A stretch of 64,000 nucleotides of DNA from Arthrobacter_E sp041360795 (lineage in GTDB: Bacteria; Actinomycetota; Actinomycetes; Actinomycetales; Micrococcaceae), in the NCBI RefSeq assembly GCF_041360795.1, contig NZ_JBFUPW010000002.1, positions 186,001 to 250,000 on the forward strand. The letters run 5' to 3'. Shown piece by piece: positions 7,947-15,956 of this stretch. Below the pieces are notes generated by a model. That model had not been told where the DNA came from. It was given only the letters and a program-made list of their open reading frames with translations, and did no database searches. Position 1 is the first letter of the stretch. Each line of letters starts with the position of its first letter. The position numbers and the translations under genes were made by a program.

Positions 7947-9104
7947 TCAGGCGAACAGCGTCCGGCCGAGCAACGCGCCGAGCTGGCCGGCCTCCGTGAG
8001 GAAGCCGTCGTGCCCGATCTCCGAGGCGATCCGGTGCACCGTGACGTCGCCGGGCAGCGCGGCCGCCAGGGCCTCCGACTGCCGGGGCAGATACAGCCGG
8101 TCGGACTCCACCGCGGCCACGAAGAACTCGACCGGGCTGTCCGCCAGCGCCGCCTCCACTCCCCCGCGGCCCCGGCCGACGTCGTGACTCATGAGCGCTT
8201 CCGTCAGGGCGATGTAGCTGTTGGCGTCGAAACGGCGGACGAGCTTGCCGCCCTGATGGTCCAGGTAGCTCTCCACCTGATACCGGCCCCGTTCGGCGAG
8301 GGCGGAGGCGCTGAGCGGCGACTCGCCCTCCTGGGGTTTGCGGCTGAAGCGGGCTTCGAGCTCCGCCTCGCTGCGATAGGAGATGTGCGCGATCCGGCGC
8401 GCCAGGGCCAGTCCCGCCTCGGGCGCCGGGCCGTCGTAGTAGTCGCCGTCCCGGAAGGCCGGGTCCTGGCGGATGGCGAGGGTCTGCGCCTGGGCCAGGG
8501 CGATCTGCTCGGCGGTGCTGTGGGCGCCGACCGCGATCACGGCGCATTTCCGGACCCGCTGCGGGAAACCCGCCGCCCATTCCAGCGCGCGAGCGCCGCC
8601 CATGGAGCCACCGACCACCGCGAACCACTGCCGGATGCCCAGCTGATCCGCGAGCCGCGCCTCGGCGACCGCCGCGTCGCGGAGCGTGATGAACGGGAAC
8701 CGGGAACCCCACGGTTTGCCATCGGGGGCGGGGCTGGACGGCCCCGTGCTGCCGTTGCAGCCGCCGATGATGTTCACGGCCACCACGAAGAACCGGTCCG
8801 TGTCGATCGCGTGGCCCGGACCGACCAGGCCGTCCCACCAGCCTTCCTCGTCCGTGTCCCCCTGCGCGACGTGCGCGCTTCCTGTGAGGGCGTGCTGGAT
8901 CAGAACGGCGTTGCCGGCGTCCGGCGCGAGTGTCCCCCAGGTCTCGTACGCGAGGGTGACGTCCGGCAGCTTCCCGCCGGCCTCCAGCTCCAGCGGCCCG
9001 ACGACGGCGGTGCGCTGCACACCGTGGCGTTCGCCGGCGTCGCGCTCCTCGCGGGTGGTGGTGTCCCGCGCAGTGGACAGTGGACGGGATGCAGCGATGG
9101 TCAT
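7947..9104 (-). CDS. metX: Homoserine O-acetyltransferase
   Basis: 385-residue cytoplasmic alpha/beta-hydrolase-fold enzyme that acetylates L-homoserine from acetyl-CoA, the committed step towards methionine. Seen in the sequence: the LAYETWGTL start of the domain, VLIQHALTGSAH, the nucleophile elbow GGSMGG with catalytic S167 followed by ALEWA, a MSHDVGRGRGG segment, an Asp region (ESDRLYLPRQSEAL) and the C-terminal IGHDGFLTE carrying the catalytic His. Length and motif order match MetX. It is preceded by its own SAM-IV-type riboswitch (about 9145-9240) and followed by a family B hairpin. metY lies upstream on the same strand but is separated by a terminator. Confidence 0.96.
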   Translation of the reverse strand: MTIAASRPLSTARDTTTREERDAGERHGVQRTAVVGPLELEAGGKLPDVTLAYETWGTLAPDAGNAVLIQHALTGSAHVAQGDTDEEGWWDGLVGPGHAIDTDRFFVVAVNIIGGCNGSTGPSSPAPDGKPWGSRFPFITLRDAAVAEARLADQLGIRQWFAVVGGSMGGARALEWAAGFPQRVRKCAVIAVGAHSTAEQIALAQAQTLAIRQDPAFRDGDYYDGPAPEAGLALARRIAHISYRSEAELEARFSRKPQEGESPLSASALAERGRYQVESYLDHQGGKLVRRFDANSYIALTEALMSHDVGRGRGGVEAALADSPVEFFVAAVESDRLYLPRQSEALAAALPGDVTVHRIASEIGHDGFLTEAGQLGALLGRTLFA

Positions 9105-9144
9105 GGGGCCTCTATTCCTGAGTTTGCCCGCGCCGGCCGGCGCT

Positions 9145-9240
9145 GGGCCGAGTCTTCACCCGGGGCACCCCACCGCAGGAGGAGGGTTGCCGGCCAGCGA
9201 ACCGGGGTTTGGCGCTGGCACTCGTGACTCTCGGACCAGT
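9145..9240 (-). ncRNA. SAM-IV-type riboswitch upstream of metX
   Basis: Reading the minus strand, this leader contains GAGTGCCAGCG, then CCCCGG, GCTGGCCGGCAACCCTCC, and GGTGGGGTGCCCCGGGTGA. These are the conserved core blocks of the SAM-I/SAM-IV clan in the SAM-IV arrangement. The outer helix pairs GGTCCGAG at the 5' side with CTCGGCC at the 3' side. A TACACT box at the 5' border could be the -10 element, so transcription would begin almost at the aptamer. It should bind S-adenosylmethionine and repress metX. Confidence 0.85.
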
Positions 9241-9252
9241 GTAAAGGATCGG

Positions 9253-9295
9253 GAGAGGCCGTTTCTGAAGATGACGCTTCATGAGACGGCCTCTC
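9253..9295. repeat. Inverted repeat upstream of the metX leader
   Basis: Ten-base perfect outer arms (GAGAGGCCGT and its complement) with a second inner pairing (TGAAG/CTTCA). It sits between the metY terminator and the metX riboswitch and would overlap the -35 region of metX transcription. It may be a second terminator for metY or an operator for metX. Confidence 0.45.
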
Positions 9296-9324
9296 AGGAT
9301 TTATGTTCGCCCAGGAGGCGGCGA

Positions 9325-9354
9325 GGGCCGCGCATTCCGAAGAATGCGCGGCCC
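9325..9354 (-). terminator. Terminator hairpin after metY
   Basis: Perfect 13-bp GC-rich stem (9325-9337 with 9342-9354) and a 4-nt loop, about 30 nt beyond the metY stop on the minus strand. It lacks a run of T, as is common for actinobacterial terminators. It separates metY from metX transcription. Confidence 0.75.
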
Positions 9355-9384
9355 TGTGGATGTCCCGCGGATGTCCCGAAGGGC

Positions 9385-10704
9385 TCAGACCGCAGCCTTG
9401 GCGGCCCGGAAACCGGCGTCCAGATCGGCCAGGATGTCATCGATGTGCTCGATGCCCACGGCGAGACGGACCAGGCCCGGGGTGACGCCCGCGGCGCGCT
9501 GTCCGGCCTCGCTGAGCTGGGCGTGCGTGGTGGACGCGGGGTGGATGACGAGGGAACGCACATCACCCAGGTTCGCCACATGCGAGTGGAGTTCCAGCGC
9601 GTCCACGAACGCCTTGCCGGCTTCGAGCCCGCCCGCGATCTCGAACGCCACCACGGCGCCGATGCCGTTGGGGCCGTACTTGCGTCCCCGCTCGTACCAC
9701 GGGCTGCTCGGCAGGCCTGCGTAGGCGACGCGTTCGACGTCGTCGCGCGCCTCCAGGAATTCAGCCACCTTCAGCGCGTTCTCCACGTGGCGCTCGACGC
9801 GGAGGCTCAGCGTCTCAAGACCCTGCGCGATGAGGAACGCGTTGAACGGGCTGACGGCGGATCCGAGGTCACGCAGCAGCTGCACGCGGGCCTTCAGGAT
9901 GTAGCTGAGGTTGGCGCCCAGCGCACCGTCCGCGCCGAGGTCACGGGCGTAGACGAGTCCGTTGTAGCTCTCGTCCGGGGTGTTGAAGCCCGGGAACTTC
10001 TCCGGGTCCGCGCCGAAGTCGAACTTGCCGGAGTCCACGATCACGCCGGCGATCGCGCTGCCGTGGCCGCCCAGGTACTTGGTGGCCGAATGCACCACGA
10101 TGTCCGCGCCCCACTCGAGAGGCCGGATGAGGTACGGGGTGGCAAGGGTGTTGTCCACGATCAGCGGGACGCCGGATTCGTGCGCCACGGAGGCCACGCC
10201 CTCGATGTCCAGGATGTCCTGCCGCGGGTTGGAGACCACCTCGGCGAAGAAGAGCTTGGTGTTCGGCCGCACGGCGGCGCGCCAGTGGTCCAGATTGTCC
10301 GGATCCTCGACGAAAGTGACCTCGATGCCGAACTTCTTCAGGGTGTTGGCCAGCAGGTTGTAGGTGCCGCCGTACAGGCTGGGGCTGGCCACCACGTGGT
10401 CGCCCGCCTCCGCGACGTTGAGGATGGCGAACGTCTCCGCGGCCTGGCCGGAGCTGAGCAGCAGGGCCGCCAGACCGCCTTCGAGACTGGCGATGCGCTG
10501 CTCGACGGCATCCTGCGTCGGGTTGCCGATGCGGGTGTAGATGGGCGCCAGCTCGGCGAGCGCGAAGCGGTTGGCGGCGCTCTCGGCACTCGGGAACACG
10601 AAGGACGTGGTCTGGTAGATCGGCAGGGCCCGCGCGCCGGTGACGGCGTCCGGCTCCTGTCCGACATGGATCTGGCGGGTTTCGAAGGACCAGTTGTTGG
10701 TCAT
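9385..10704 (-). CDS. metY: O-acetylhomoserine sulfhydrylase (Cys/Met metabolism PLP enzyme)
   Basis: 439-residue pyridoxal-phosphate enzyme of the Cys/Met metabolism family, making homocysteine from O-acetyl-homoserine and sulfide. Landmarks: FETRQIHVGQEPD near the N-terminus, YTRIGNPTQDAVEQRIASLEGG, a SSGQAAETFA phosphate-binding region, and VDNTLATPYL. The PLP-lysine motif SATKYLGGHG carries K209. The C-terminus has SLVIHPASTTHAQL, diagnostic for this enzyme group. Length (about 430-440) fits MetY rather than the shorter MetB/MetC. Shine-Dalgarno AAGGAA precedes the ATG. A SAM-IV-type riboswitch lies upstream. Confidence 0.95.
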   Translation of the reverse strand: MTNNWSFETRQIHVGQEPDAVTGARALPIYQTTSFVFPSAESAANRFALAELAPIYTRIGNPTQDAVEQRIASLEGGLAALLLSSGQAAETFAILNVAEAGDHVVASPSLYGGTYNLLANTLKKFGIEVTFVEDPDNLDHWRAAVRPNTKLFFAEVVSNPRQDILDIEGVASVAHESGVPLIVDNTLATPYLIRPLEWGADIVVHSATKYLGGHGSAIAGVIVDSGKFDFGADPEKFPGFNTPDESYNGLVYARDLGADGALGANLSYILKARVQLLRDLGSAVSPFNAFLIAQGLETLSLRVERHVENALKVAEFLEARDDVERVAYAGLPSSPWYERGRKYGPNGIGAVVAFEIAGGLEAGKAFVDALELHSHVANLGDVRSLVIHPASTTHAQLSEAGQRAAGVTPGLVRLAVGIEHIDDILADLDAGFRAAKAAV

Positions 10705-11096
10705 GGCTTTCCTTAGATTTCAAGGGCCAGGAACGGTCTCCCCCACCATCGCGGCGTCAGCCTTCCTGAAGGAGAACCTGAAGGGAAAGAGACGGCGCCC
10801 ACGGCCCGCGCTTGCGTGCCGGCGTGCATGCCGACCCGCCTGGTCTTCACCCGGGGCACCCCGCCGCGGACGGAGGGTTGCCGGCCAGCAAGCCGGGGCT
10901 CGATGCTGGCACTCATGACCTGCAACTCAGGGTAGGGGGACGGACGGAGCGCGGAAAAGGGGGCGCGTCACAGAACGTCCCAGAGGCCGCCGGCTGCGAC
11001 GGGCAGGGCGGATGGGGAGGTCTGCCCATTCCCCTCCTCAGCGCGGTGGGGTTGACTTTGGACCATCACTCACCCGCACCATCGAGGAGTTTCATC
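10705..11096. other. Divergent intergenic region metY / secreted protein
   Basis: 392 bases without a protein gene. It holds the metY leader with the SAM-IV-type riboswitch (minus strand) and, on the plus strand, about 170 bases upstream of the small secreted protein. In the latter part I see only the Shine-Dalgarno GAGGAG before the ATG at 11097 and no convincing operator. Confidence 0.7.
10838..10924 (-). ncRNA. SAM-IV-type riboswitch upstream of metY
   Basis: On the minus strand the leader reads GGTCATGAGTGCCAGC, CCCCGGCTTGCTGGCC, GGCAACCCTCC, then GGCGGGGTGCCCCGGGTGAA and GACCAGG. This matches the SAM-IV core nearly block for block, and GGTC/GACC closes the outer helix. A TACCCT box about 10 nt upstream is a candidate -10. 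The short reading frame through this leader is a by-product of the RNA. Expected to switch metY off when SAM is plentiful. Confidence 0.9.
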
Positions 11097-11555
11097 ATGG
11101 GGATTCAGACACATCAGGCACGGCGGTTCGGCCGGCGCCTCCTGGCGACCGCAGCCGCCGCCGGGCTCGCCCTGGCGGGCCTGCTGGCCTCGAGCGCTCC
11201 GGCGTCCGCCGGGACGCTGGAACAGCACGGCCAGGTCGTGAAGCAATGTTCCGGGATCAAGAAGAAAACCTATGCGGTGGCCGGAACCACCGCCACCATC
11301 CAGTACTGGTACTCCACCAACAACGGCGGCACGGCCTGCGCCATGCTCTACGACAACAAGGCCGGCGCCACCAACCTCCAGCTCAACATCGCCACGAGCT
11401 CGGTGTACTCCCACGACCACGGGATCTACGAGTACTACGCCGGCGGGGTCCAGCTCACGAACATGAGGGGCAAGTGCGTCGGCATCGCGGCCAATGTGTA
11501 CAACAGGGCCGGGGACAAGGTCCTGGGCTACCGCCACGTCAGGGTCTGCGACTGA
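11097..11555 (+). CDS. Small secreted protein, spore-associated-protein-A-like
   Basis: 152-residue exported protein. The N-terminus is a classical signal peptide: basic QARRFGRR, a hydrophobic core LLATAAAAGLALAGLLA and an Ala-rich end (SAPASAG) that predicts cleavage after ASA near residue 38. The mature part is about 115 residues with several cysteines likely forming disulfides. The pattern C...Y...ATIQYWYSTNNGG..CAMLY and later YEYYAGGV...GKCVGIAA resembles the SapA (spore-associated protein) family of actinobacteria. That assignment rests on the pattern only; the function of such proteins is unclear. The frame is open upstream through the metY leader, but the ATG at 11097 has a GAGGAG Shine-Dalgarno and the signal peptide directly after it. 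Confidence 0.72.
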   Translation: MGIQTHQARRFGRRLLATAAAAGLALAGLLASSAPASAGTLEQHGQVVKQCSGIKKKTYAVAGTTATIQYWYSTNNGGTACAMLYDNKAGATNLQLNIATSSVYSHDHGIYEYYAGGVQLTNMRGKCVGIAANVYNRAGDKVLGYRHVRVCD

Positions 11556-11717
11556 GCAAGCTCTGCAACTGCTCTGCAGGGCATCCCCAGCCAGGGACCT
11601 CTGCCGCCGGCCCAGCCGCTCCAGCACACCCTGAGCGCGCATTCCGGGCCCAGACACCCGGGCCCGGAACCGGGGATTTTCGCGCGGGCTCCCCGGGATC
11701 CGCCGCCGCCGCGTGAC

Positions 11718-11736
11718 TTAGGTAACCCTAAGCTGA
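11718..11736. promoter_or_regulatory. Possible DtxR/IdeR-like iron box
   Basis: TTAGGTAACCCTAAGCTGA matches the 19-bp DtxR/IdeR consensus (TTAGGTTAGGCTAACCTAA) at 14 of 19 positions by my hand alignment. It begins 50 nt upstream of the VOC gene start. The third hexamer is weak, so this is only a candidate. Confidence 0.3.
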
Positions 11737-11767
11737 GTGCCTACTCACAAAGTGCAAGGATGATGCC

Positions 11768-12406
11768 ATGCGCATGGATCACGTTTCTTACGCTTGTGAA
11801 CGCGATGGCCTGGAGGCCACGGCGGAGCGCATTTCTGCCGCTCTTGGACTGCACGCGGTGCGCGGTGGGGTACACCCCCGTTTCGGCACCCGCAACATGA
11901 TCTTCCCCTTGGCCGACCACAAATATCTTGAGGTCGTGGAAGTCCTGGACCACCCCGCTTCGGACAAGGCGCCGTTCGGCCAGGCCGTGCGGGCCCGCTC
12001 CGCGATGGGCGGTGGGTGGATGGGCTGGTGCGTCGCCGTGGACGACCTGGCCCCCTTCGAATCACGTCTGGGCCGTGAGGCCGTCCCCGGGAACCGCAAG
12101 TTCCCCGACGGCCGCGAGCTCATCTGGAAGCAGATCGGCATCCTAGGTCTCATCGCCGACCCGCAGGTGCCGTACATGCTCAAGTGGGAGGGTGATTCCA
12201 CCCTCCACCCGTCGCTCGTGTACCCGAGCGACGTCCGGGTCTCCAGCCTCACCATCGCCGGTTCCGCGGAACGCGTGACCGAGTGGCTCGGTGAGGAAGT
12301 GGAGAACCCGCTGGAGGATGTCGCCGTGGAGTGGATCGCTCCGCACGGCACCCCCGGCATCATGTCCGTGACCTTTGAAACGGCGAACGGCTCCGTGACC
12401 CTCTGA
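11768..12406 (+). CDS. VOC family (glyoxalase-like) protein
   Basis: 212-residue cytoplasmic protein of the vicinal-oxygen-chelate / glyoxalase-like fold. The opening MDHVSYACERDGLEATAERI is the typical first beta-alpha unit, followed by FGTRNMIFPLADHKYLEVVEV, whose final Glu would be a metal ligand in family members. The C-terminal half (from about residue 130) looks like the second VOC module, with SLTIAGSAERVTEWLG. The gene stands alone; its substrate is unknown. Shine-Dalgarno AAGGA supports the ATG at 11768, though the next ATG (11774) matches the usual family start better. A possible DtxR-like box lies just upstream. Confidence 0.8.
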   Translation: MRMDHVSYACERDGLEATAERISAALGLHAVRGGVHPRFGTRNMIFPLADHKYLEVVEVLDHPASDKAPFGQAVRARSAMGGGWMGWCVAVDDLAPFESRLGREAVPGNRKFPDGRELIWKQIGILGLIADPQVPYMLKWEGDSTLHPSLVYPSDVRVSSLTIAGSAERVTEWLGEEVENPLEDVAVEWIAPHGTPGIMSVTFETANGSVTL

Positions 12407-12428
12407 GGCTCGCCCGCTCATGCCGCCT

Positions 12429-12468
12429 GAAGGCCGTCGTCTCCGCATCGCCCGGGGCGGCGGCCTTC
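12429..12468 (+). terminator. Weak hairpin after VOC gene
   Basis: GAAGGCCG (12429-12436) pairs with CGGCCTTC (12461-12468) around a GC-rich 24-nt loop, about 20 nt after the VOC stop. Plausible terminator. The short stem and large loop lower confidence. Confidence 0.4.
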
Positions 12469-12568
12469 GTCGTACCCTGCTCCGCCACTCTGTGCGTCAC
12501 GCCCGCTGTCAGGGCGGCCCGTGTTCAGTACGATGAGTCCACCAGCGACGGCGCCACGCGCCGACGAG

Positions 12569-12598
12569 GGCGGCTCCCCGGAGGTCCGGGGAGCTGCC
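12569..12598. repeat. Hairpin in lipoprotein leader
   Basis: Arms of 14 nt with one mismatch (GGCTCCCCGGA side and TCCGGGGAGC side) and a 2-nt loop, about 60 nt upstream of the lipoprotein ATG. It could end read-through from the VOC gene or act in the lipoprotein leader. Confidence 0.4.
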
Positions 12599-12656
12599 CA
12601 CTGATCACGCCACGCTCACCGGCGCGGCGTGGTGTCAGAGCCCAGAGGGAGGGCCC

Positions 12657-14264
12657 ATGAAGAGAACATCACTCGCAGCCGCACTCGCACTGCTGACCGT
12701 GCTGGTCACGTCCTGCACTCCCGACGGCGGGCAGCCCGCGCCGTCACCGTCGCCGACGCAGCGGGTCGTCCCGGCCGGCAACCCCGACCGCGACCAAGCC
12801 GCCGTCCGACGTCAGCTGGCCGCCGTCGATCCCTGCGCTTTGCTCGAGCCCCGCATCACCGCCGGCTTCGGCCAGAGGCCCGGGCTCGTCAGCACCACCC
12901 CGTTCGACTGCCGGGTCCAGGATGAGGGCGTGCAGGCCGTGAGCTACGCGGACAGCACCGCCTCCCAGCGGCACGGTCAGGAGCGGCTCGACCTCGGTGG
13001 CGTGGTGGCCTACCGCTCCACCAAGGCGACCGGCCGATGCACGATCAGCCTGCCCGTCGACTTCGACCACGCCATCACCCTCGCCCAGGATCCGACAGGC
13101 GCCTACGACTGCACACAGCCCGAGGCGTACGCCAAGGCCGTCGCTCCTCGCCTGCGGGACGATCCGGCGTCGTTCGCACGGAAGGACCCCCGGCCCGGAG
13201 TCTCCGTATGCGATGCCCTGTCCTCGGCCCTCGGCCCGCTCCCGACCGGGCAGGCCCTGGCGCCACGGAAGGCCTTCGCCAGCAGCCTCGCCGAATGCGG
13301 AGTCTGGCGGGACGCGGCGACCTCGGGCGGTGCGCCCGTCTACACCCGGCAGGCCCTCACGCTGGCCTACCGGCAGCCCCTGGCGGAACTGCGCACCGGG
13401 GGCGGCTGGCAGGACAGCGAGGTGCGGCCGATCGCGGGGACCGATGTCCTGTTCTGGAAGGATTCCGGAGCCGGCTGCACGCTCCTCTGGGACGCCTGGC
13501 CGAACCAGACGCCCGTGCGCGACCGTGTCGTCCAGGCGCAGGCCGAGGCGGCGACGTGCGCCGACGCCTCCGCGCTCGCGCAGAAGCTCATTCCCGTGCT
13601 CGCCAAGGCCGCGCCGCAGACCCTGGCGAAGACGGCCCTCGTGTACTCGGCGACGGAGCCGGACCTCGCTGCGGTCGGGGCGTGCTCCCACGTCGTGGAC
13701 CAGGACCTCCGGAAGTGCGCGCCCGCCACGGGCGCCGCCGCGCCCTCGGACCCGCGGCAGACGGTCGCGCACGGCGCGGCGGATGCCGACACCCTGTGCA
13801 CGGCCGCGGCCCCGACGGTCCGGAGGATCGCAGGGTCGACGCTGGAGGCAGTCACCGCCGTCCCGCCGGGCGACGGAGTGCTCAACTCCGGGATCCTCCC
13901 GGTGCTGTGCGAATTCGTCGAGCCGAGCCACAGTGTGGTGGTGCGGATCGGCGCCGTGACGGATCTGGCGCTGAACAGCAAGCTGCTCCTCACGCAGACC
14001 CGCACCGCCCGCGACACCGACTTCGCCGGGCATGCGGCCAAGACCAGCTCCCGGGAGGCGCTCCGCGGCGCGCCGGACACCCGGAGGACCGCCCTGATCG
14101 CGGACACCACGCAAGATGCCCCGGGCCTGCTGCTGGTCGAGATGTCGGCCCTGCCGGACCGCGGCCAGGGCACGGGCACGGTGTCACCGACGGCCCGGGA
14201 GCGCTTGAACGGCTTCGACAACCTGGCCACGGCGCTCAGCAAGGAACTGCTCGGCGCCCGCTGA
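12657..14264 (+). CDS. Secreted lipoprotein, function unknown
   Basis: 535-residue putative lipoprotein. The signal peptide MKRTSLAAALALLTVLVTSC ends in a lipobox (VTSC), so C20 should be lipidated and the protein anchored to the outer face of the membrane, followed by a Pro/Ser linker (about residues 25-35). The rest appears to contain three related modules. Each begins with a Cys-containing helix (VDPCALLEP near 60, VCDALSSALG near 185, LCTAAAPTVRR near 385) and ends with a second Cys segment (DCRVQDE, ECGVWRD, LCEFVE). This spacing recalls DUF3558-type lipoproteins, but I cannot confirm the family. It ends 37 nt from the convergent CPBP gene. Confidence 0.78.
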   Translation: MKRTSLAAALALLTVLVTSCTPDGGQPAPSPSPTQRVVPAGNPDRDQAAVRRQLAAVDPCALLEPRITAGFGQRPGLVSTTPFDCRVQDEGVQAVSYADSTASQRHGQERLDLGGVVAYRSTKATGRCTISLPVDFDHAITLAQDPTGAYDCTQPEAYAKAVAPRLRDDPASFARKDPRPGVSVCDALSSALGPLPTGQALAPRKAFASSLAECGVWRDAATSGGAPVYTRQALTLAYRQPLAELRTGGGWQDSEVRPIAGTDVLFWKDSGAGCTLLWDAWPNQTPVRDRVVQAQAEAATCADASALAQKLIPVLAKAAPQTLAKTALVYSATEPDLAAVGACSHVVDQDLRKCAPATGAAAPSDPRQTVAHGAADADTLCTAAAPTVRRIAGSTLEAVTAVPPGDGVLNSGILPVLCEFVEPSHSVVVRIGAVTDLALNSKLLLTQTRTARDTDFAGHAAKTSSREALRGAPDTRRTALIADTTQDAPGLLLVEMSALPDRGQGTGTVSPTARERLNGFDNLATALSKELLGAR

Positions 14265-14265
14265 C

Positions 14266-14283
14266 GGCACGGGCACCCGTGCC
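14266..14283. terminator. Short hairpin between convergent genes
   Basis: GGCACGGG (14266-14273) pairs with CCCGTGCC (14276-14283) directly after the lipoprotein stop and 18 nt before the end of the convergent CPBP gene. Compact GC-rich stem, no T-tract. Confidence 0.45.
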
Positions 14284-14301
14284 CGGGCCGGGCGCCCGCG
14301 C

Positions 14302-15126
14302 CTAGCCCAGCCCGATCGCCTTGCCGAACAGGTCGTAGCCCACGAACGCCCCGACATCGAGCAGGGCATGCGCCACCACGAGCGGCATCACGCGCCGCCA
14401 TTTCAGGTACACCCAGCCGAACACCAGCCCCATCACCACATTGCCGAGGAACGGCCCGAACCCCTGGTACAGGTGGTAGCTGCCCCGGAGCAGGGCGCTG
14501 GCCAGCACGATCCAGAGCGGTGAGAAGCGCAGCTGCCCGAGCCGCCGGAACAGGTAGCCGACCACCAGGGTCTCCTCCAGGACACCGTGCCGGATGCCCG
14601 ACAGCACCAGGACCGGCACCGTCCACCAGTGGGCGTCCAGGGCGGCCGGTATGATCGCCGTCGTGACGCCGAGCGCCCGTCCCGCGGCGTACAGCGCCAG
14701 CGTCCCCGCTCCAAGGCCGACCGCGAGCGCCAGGCCGGTCCCGGCGTCGCGCACCGGATGCGCGAGGTCGAAGCCCATCCCCCGCCAGGGCTTCCGCCCG
14801 GCGACGCCGCGCCACGGCAGGAAGGTGGCGAGGAGGTAGAAGGCGAGCAGCACCGGCACCAGCGAGAACACGATGTCCAGCAGCTGATACAGCAGATCGA
14901 AGAACTCCCGCTGATTCCGGGAGGGGTTCAGGGTGGACGTCGCGGAGGAGAGCGGGCCGCGGCTCAGCTTGTCGGCGAGCTGCACCACCGAGTACACCGC
15001 GGACTGCCCCAGGGACAGCCCCAGCACGAGCGCGATCTCCCACCAGAGGCGCCGGCGTCGCCGCTCGTCCGCAAGAGGCTCCCAGTCCAGGGACGACGAC
15101 GGCGGGGGCGGCTTCAGGCGCGGCAT
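14302..15126 (-). CDS. CPBP family intramembrane metalloprotease
   Basis: 274-residue polytopic protein of the CPBP (CAAX protease/bacteriocin-processing, ABI) family. The three signature motifs are in order near the C-terminal half: the glutamate motif LEETLVVGYLFRRL, the histidine motif SYHLYQG, and HALLDVGAF (HxxxD). About seven membrane segments are expected, beginning with WWEIALVLGLSLGQSAVYSV. The start is set at MPRLKPP (ATG 15126); the frame runs on upstream but overlaps the divergent phosphatase gene. Substrates of this actinobacterial subgroup are mostly unknown. Confidence 0.9.
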   Translation of the reverse strand: MPRLKPPPPSSSLDWEPLADERRRRRLWWEIALVLGLSLGQSAVYSVVQLADKLSRGPLSSATSTLNPSRNQREFFDLLYQLLDIVFSLVPVLLAFYLLATFLPWRGVAGRKPWRGMGFDLAHPVRDAGTGLALAVGLGAGTLALYAAGRALGVTTAIIPAALDAHWWTVPVLVLSGIRHGVLEETLVVGYLFRRLGQLRFSPLWIVLASALLRGSYHLYQGFGPFLGNVVMGLVFGWVYLKWRRVMPLVVAHALLDVGAFVGYDLFGKAIGLG

Positions 15127-15216
15127 GTCACCACTGTAGTGACGCGTCGCGGACACGCGCACACTCCGCCGATCCCGCGGCGTCCCGTGGCCCGGCGGTG
15201 CGCCTAAGCTGGGCCT

Positions 15217-15897
15217 ATGAGTGCGCCGCAGCAAATCATCATGATCCGGCACGGGCAGTCGGCGGCCAATGTGGACACCGGGATCTACAACCGGGTCCCG
15301 GACTACCGGATCCCGCTCACCGAGCTCGGAGTGGAACAGGCCCGCCAGGCGGGCGAGAAGATCCGCCGGCAGCTGGACGGCCAGCAGGTCTGCGTCTACG
15401 TCTCCCCGTACCTGAGGGCCTATCAGACGCTGGACGCCCTGGGACTGGGCGATCTGACCGAGCGCGTCATCGAGGAACCGCGTCTCCGGGAGCAGGACTG
15501 GGCGAACTTCCAGATCGCCGGCGACATCGCGGACCAGAAGGAGCTCCGGAACGCGTACGGCCACTTCTTCTACCGGTTCCGTGAGGGCGAGTCCGGGTCG
15601 GACGTCTACGACCGCATCTCCAGCTTCATGGAGACCCTGTACCGCCACTGGTCCAAGCCGAGCTACGCCCCCAACGCGCTCCTGGTCACGCACGGCCTCA
15701 CCATGCGCCTGTTCTGCATGCGCTGGTTCCACTGGTCCGTCGAGTACTTCGAGTCGCTCAACAACCCGGGCAACGCCGAGATCCGCACCCTCATCCGCGA
15801 GGAGCACGGCAAGTACCGGCTGGACGCGCCGTTCAGCCAGTGGACGCAATGCCGCGAGACGGCGACCGTCCTGGACGCGCCGCCGCTGCACTTCTGA
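15217..15897 (+). CDS. Histidine phosphatase family protein
   Basis: 226-residue cytoplasmic phosphatase of the phosphoglycerate-mutase-like (branch 1) superfamily. The signature IIMIRHGQSAAN gives the phospho-accepting H12 with R11. The proton-donor glutamate region is LREQDWANF near residue 92, and the second catalytic histidine is H159 in LLVTHGLTMR. The insert RFREGESGSDVYDRISSF is typical of the family. It is not long enough for certain assignment as phosphoglycerate mutase, so the substrate stays open. It is divergent from the CPBP gene with 90 nt between starts. Confidence 0.92.
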   Translation: MSAPQQIIMIRHGQSAANVDTGIYNRVPDYRIPLTELGVEQARQAGEKIRRQLDGQQVCVYVSPYLRAYQTLDALGLGDLTERVIEEPRLREQDWANFQIAGDIADQKELRNAYGHFFYRFREGESGSDVYDRISSFMETLYRHWSKPSYAPNALLVTHGLTMRLFCMRWFHWSVEYFESLNNPGNAEIRTLIREEHGKYRLDAPFSQWTQCRETATVLDAPPLHF

Positions 15898-15956
15898 GGC
15901 GCGCCCACACGTTGTGAGACGCGCCGGCCGCCGCCAGACCCGAGGGCGATCCGGCC

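Noticed and set aside
9104..9385. metY-metX as a single operon
   Set aside because: A perfect 13-bp hairpin after metY, another inverted repeat and a complete second riboswitch lie between them.
10713..10925. 70-codon frame ahead of metY as a leader peptide
   Set aside because: It follows the conserved SAM-IV aptamer exactly, with no Shine-Dalgarno and no Met or Cys codon run; the RNA structure explains the region.
13367..15043. 558-codon frame antisense to the lipoprotein and overlapping the CPBP gene
   Set aside because: No recognisable domain; both genes it overlaps have clear signal peptide or catalytic motifs.
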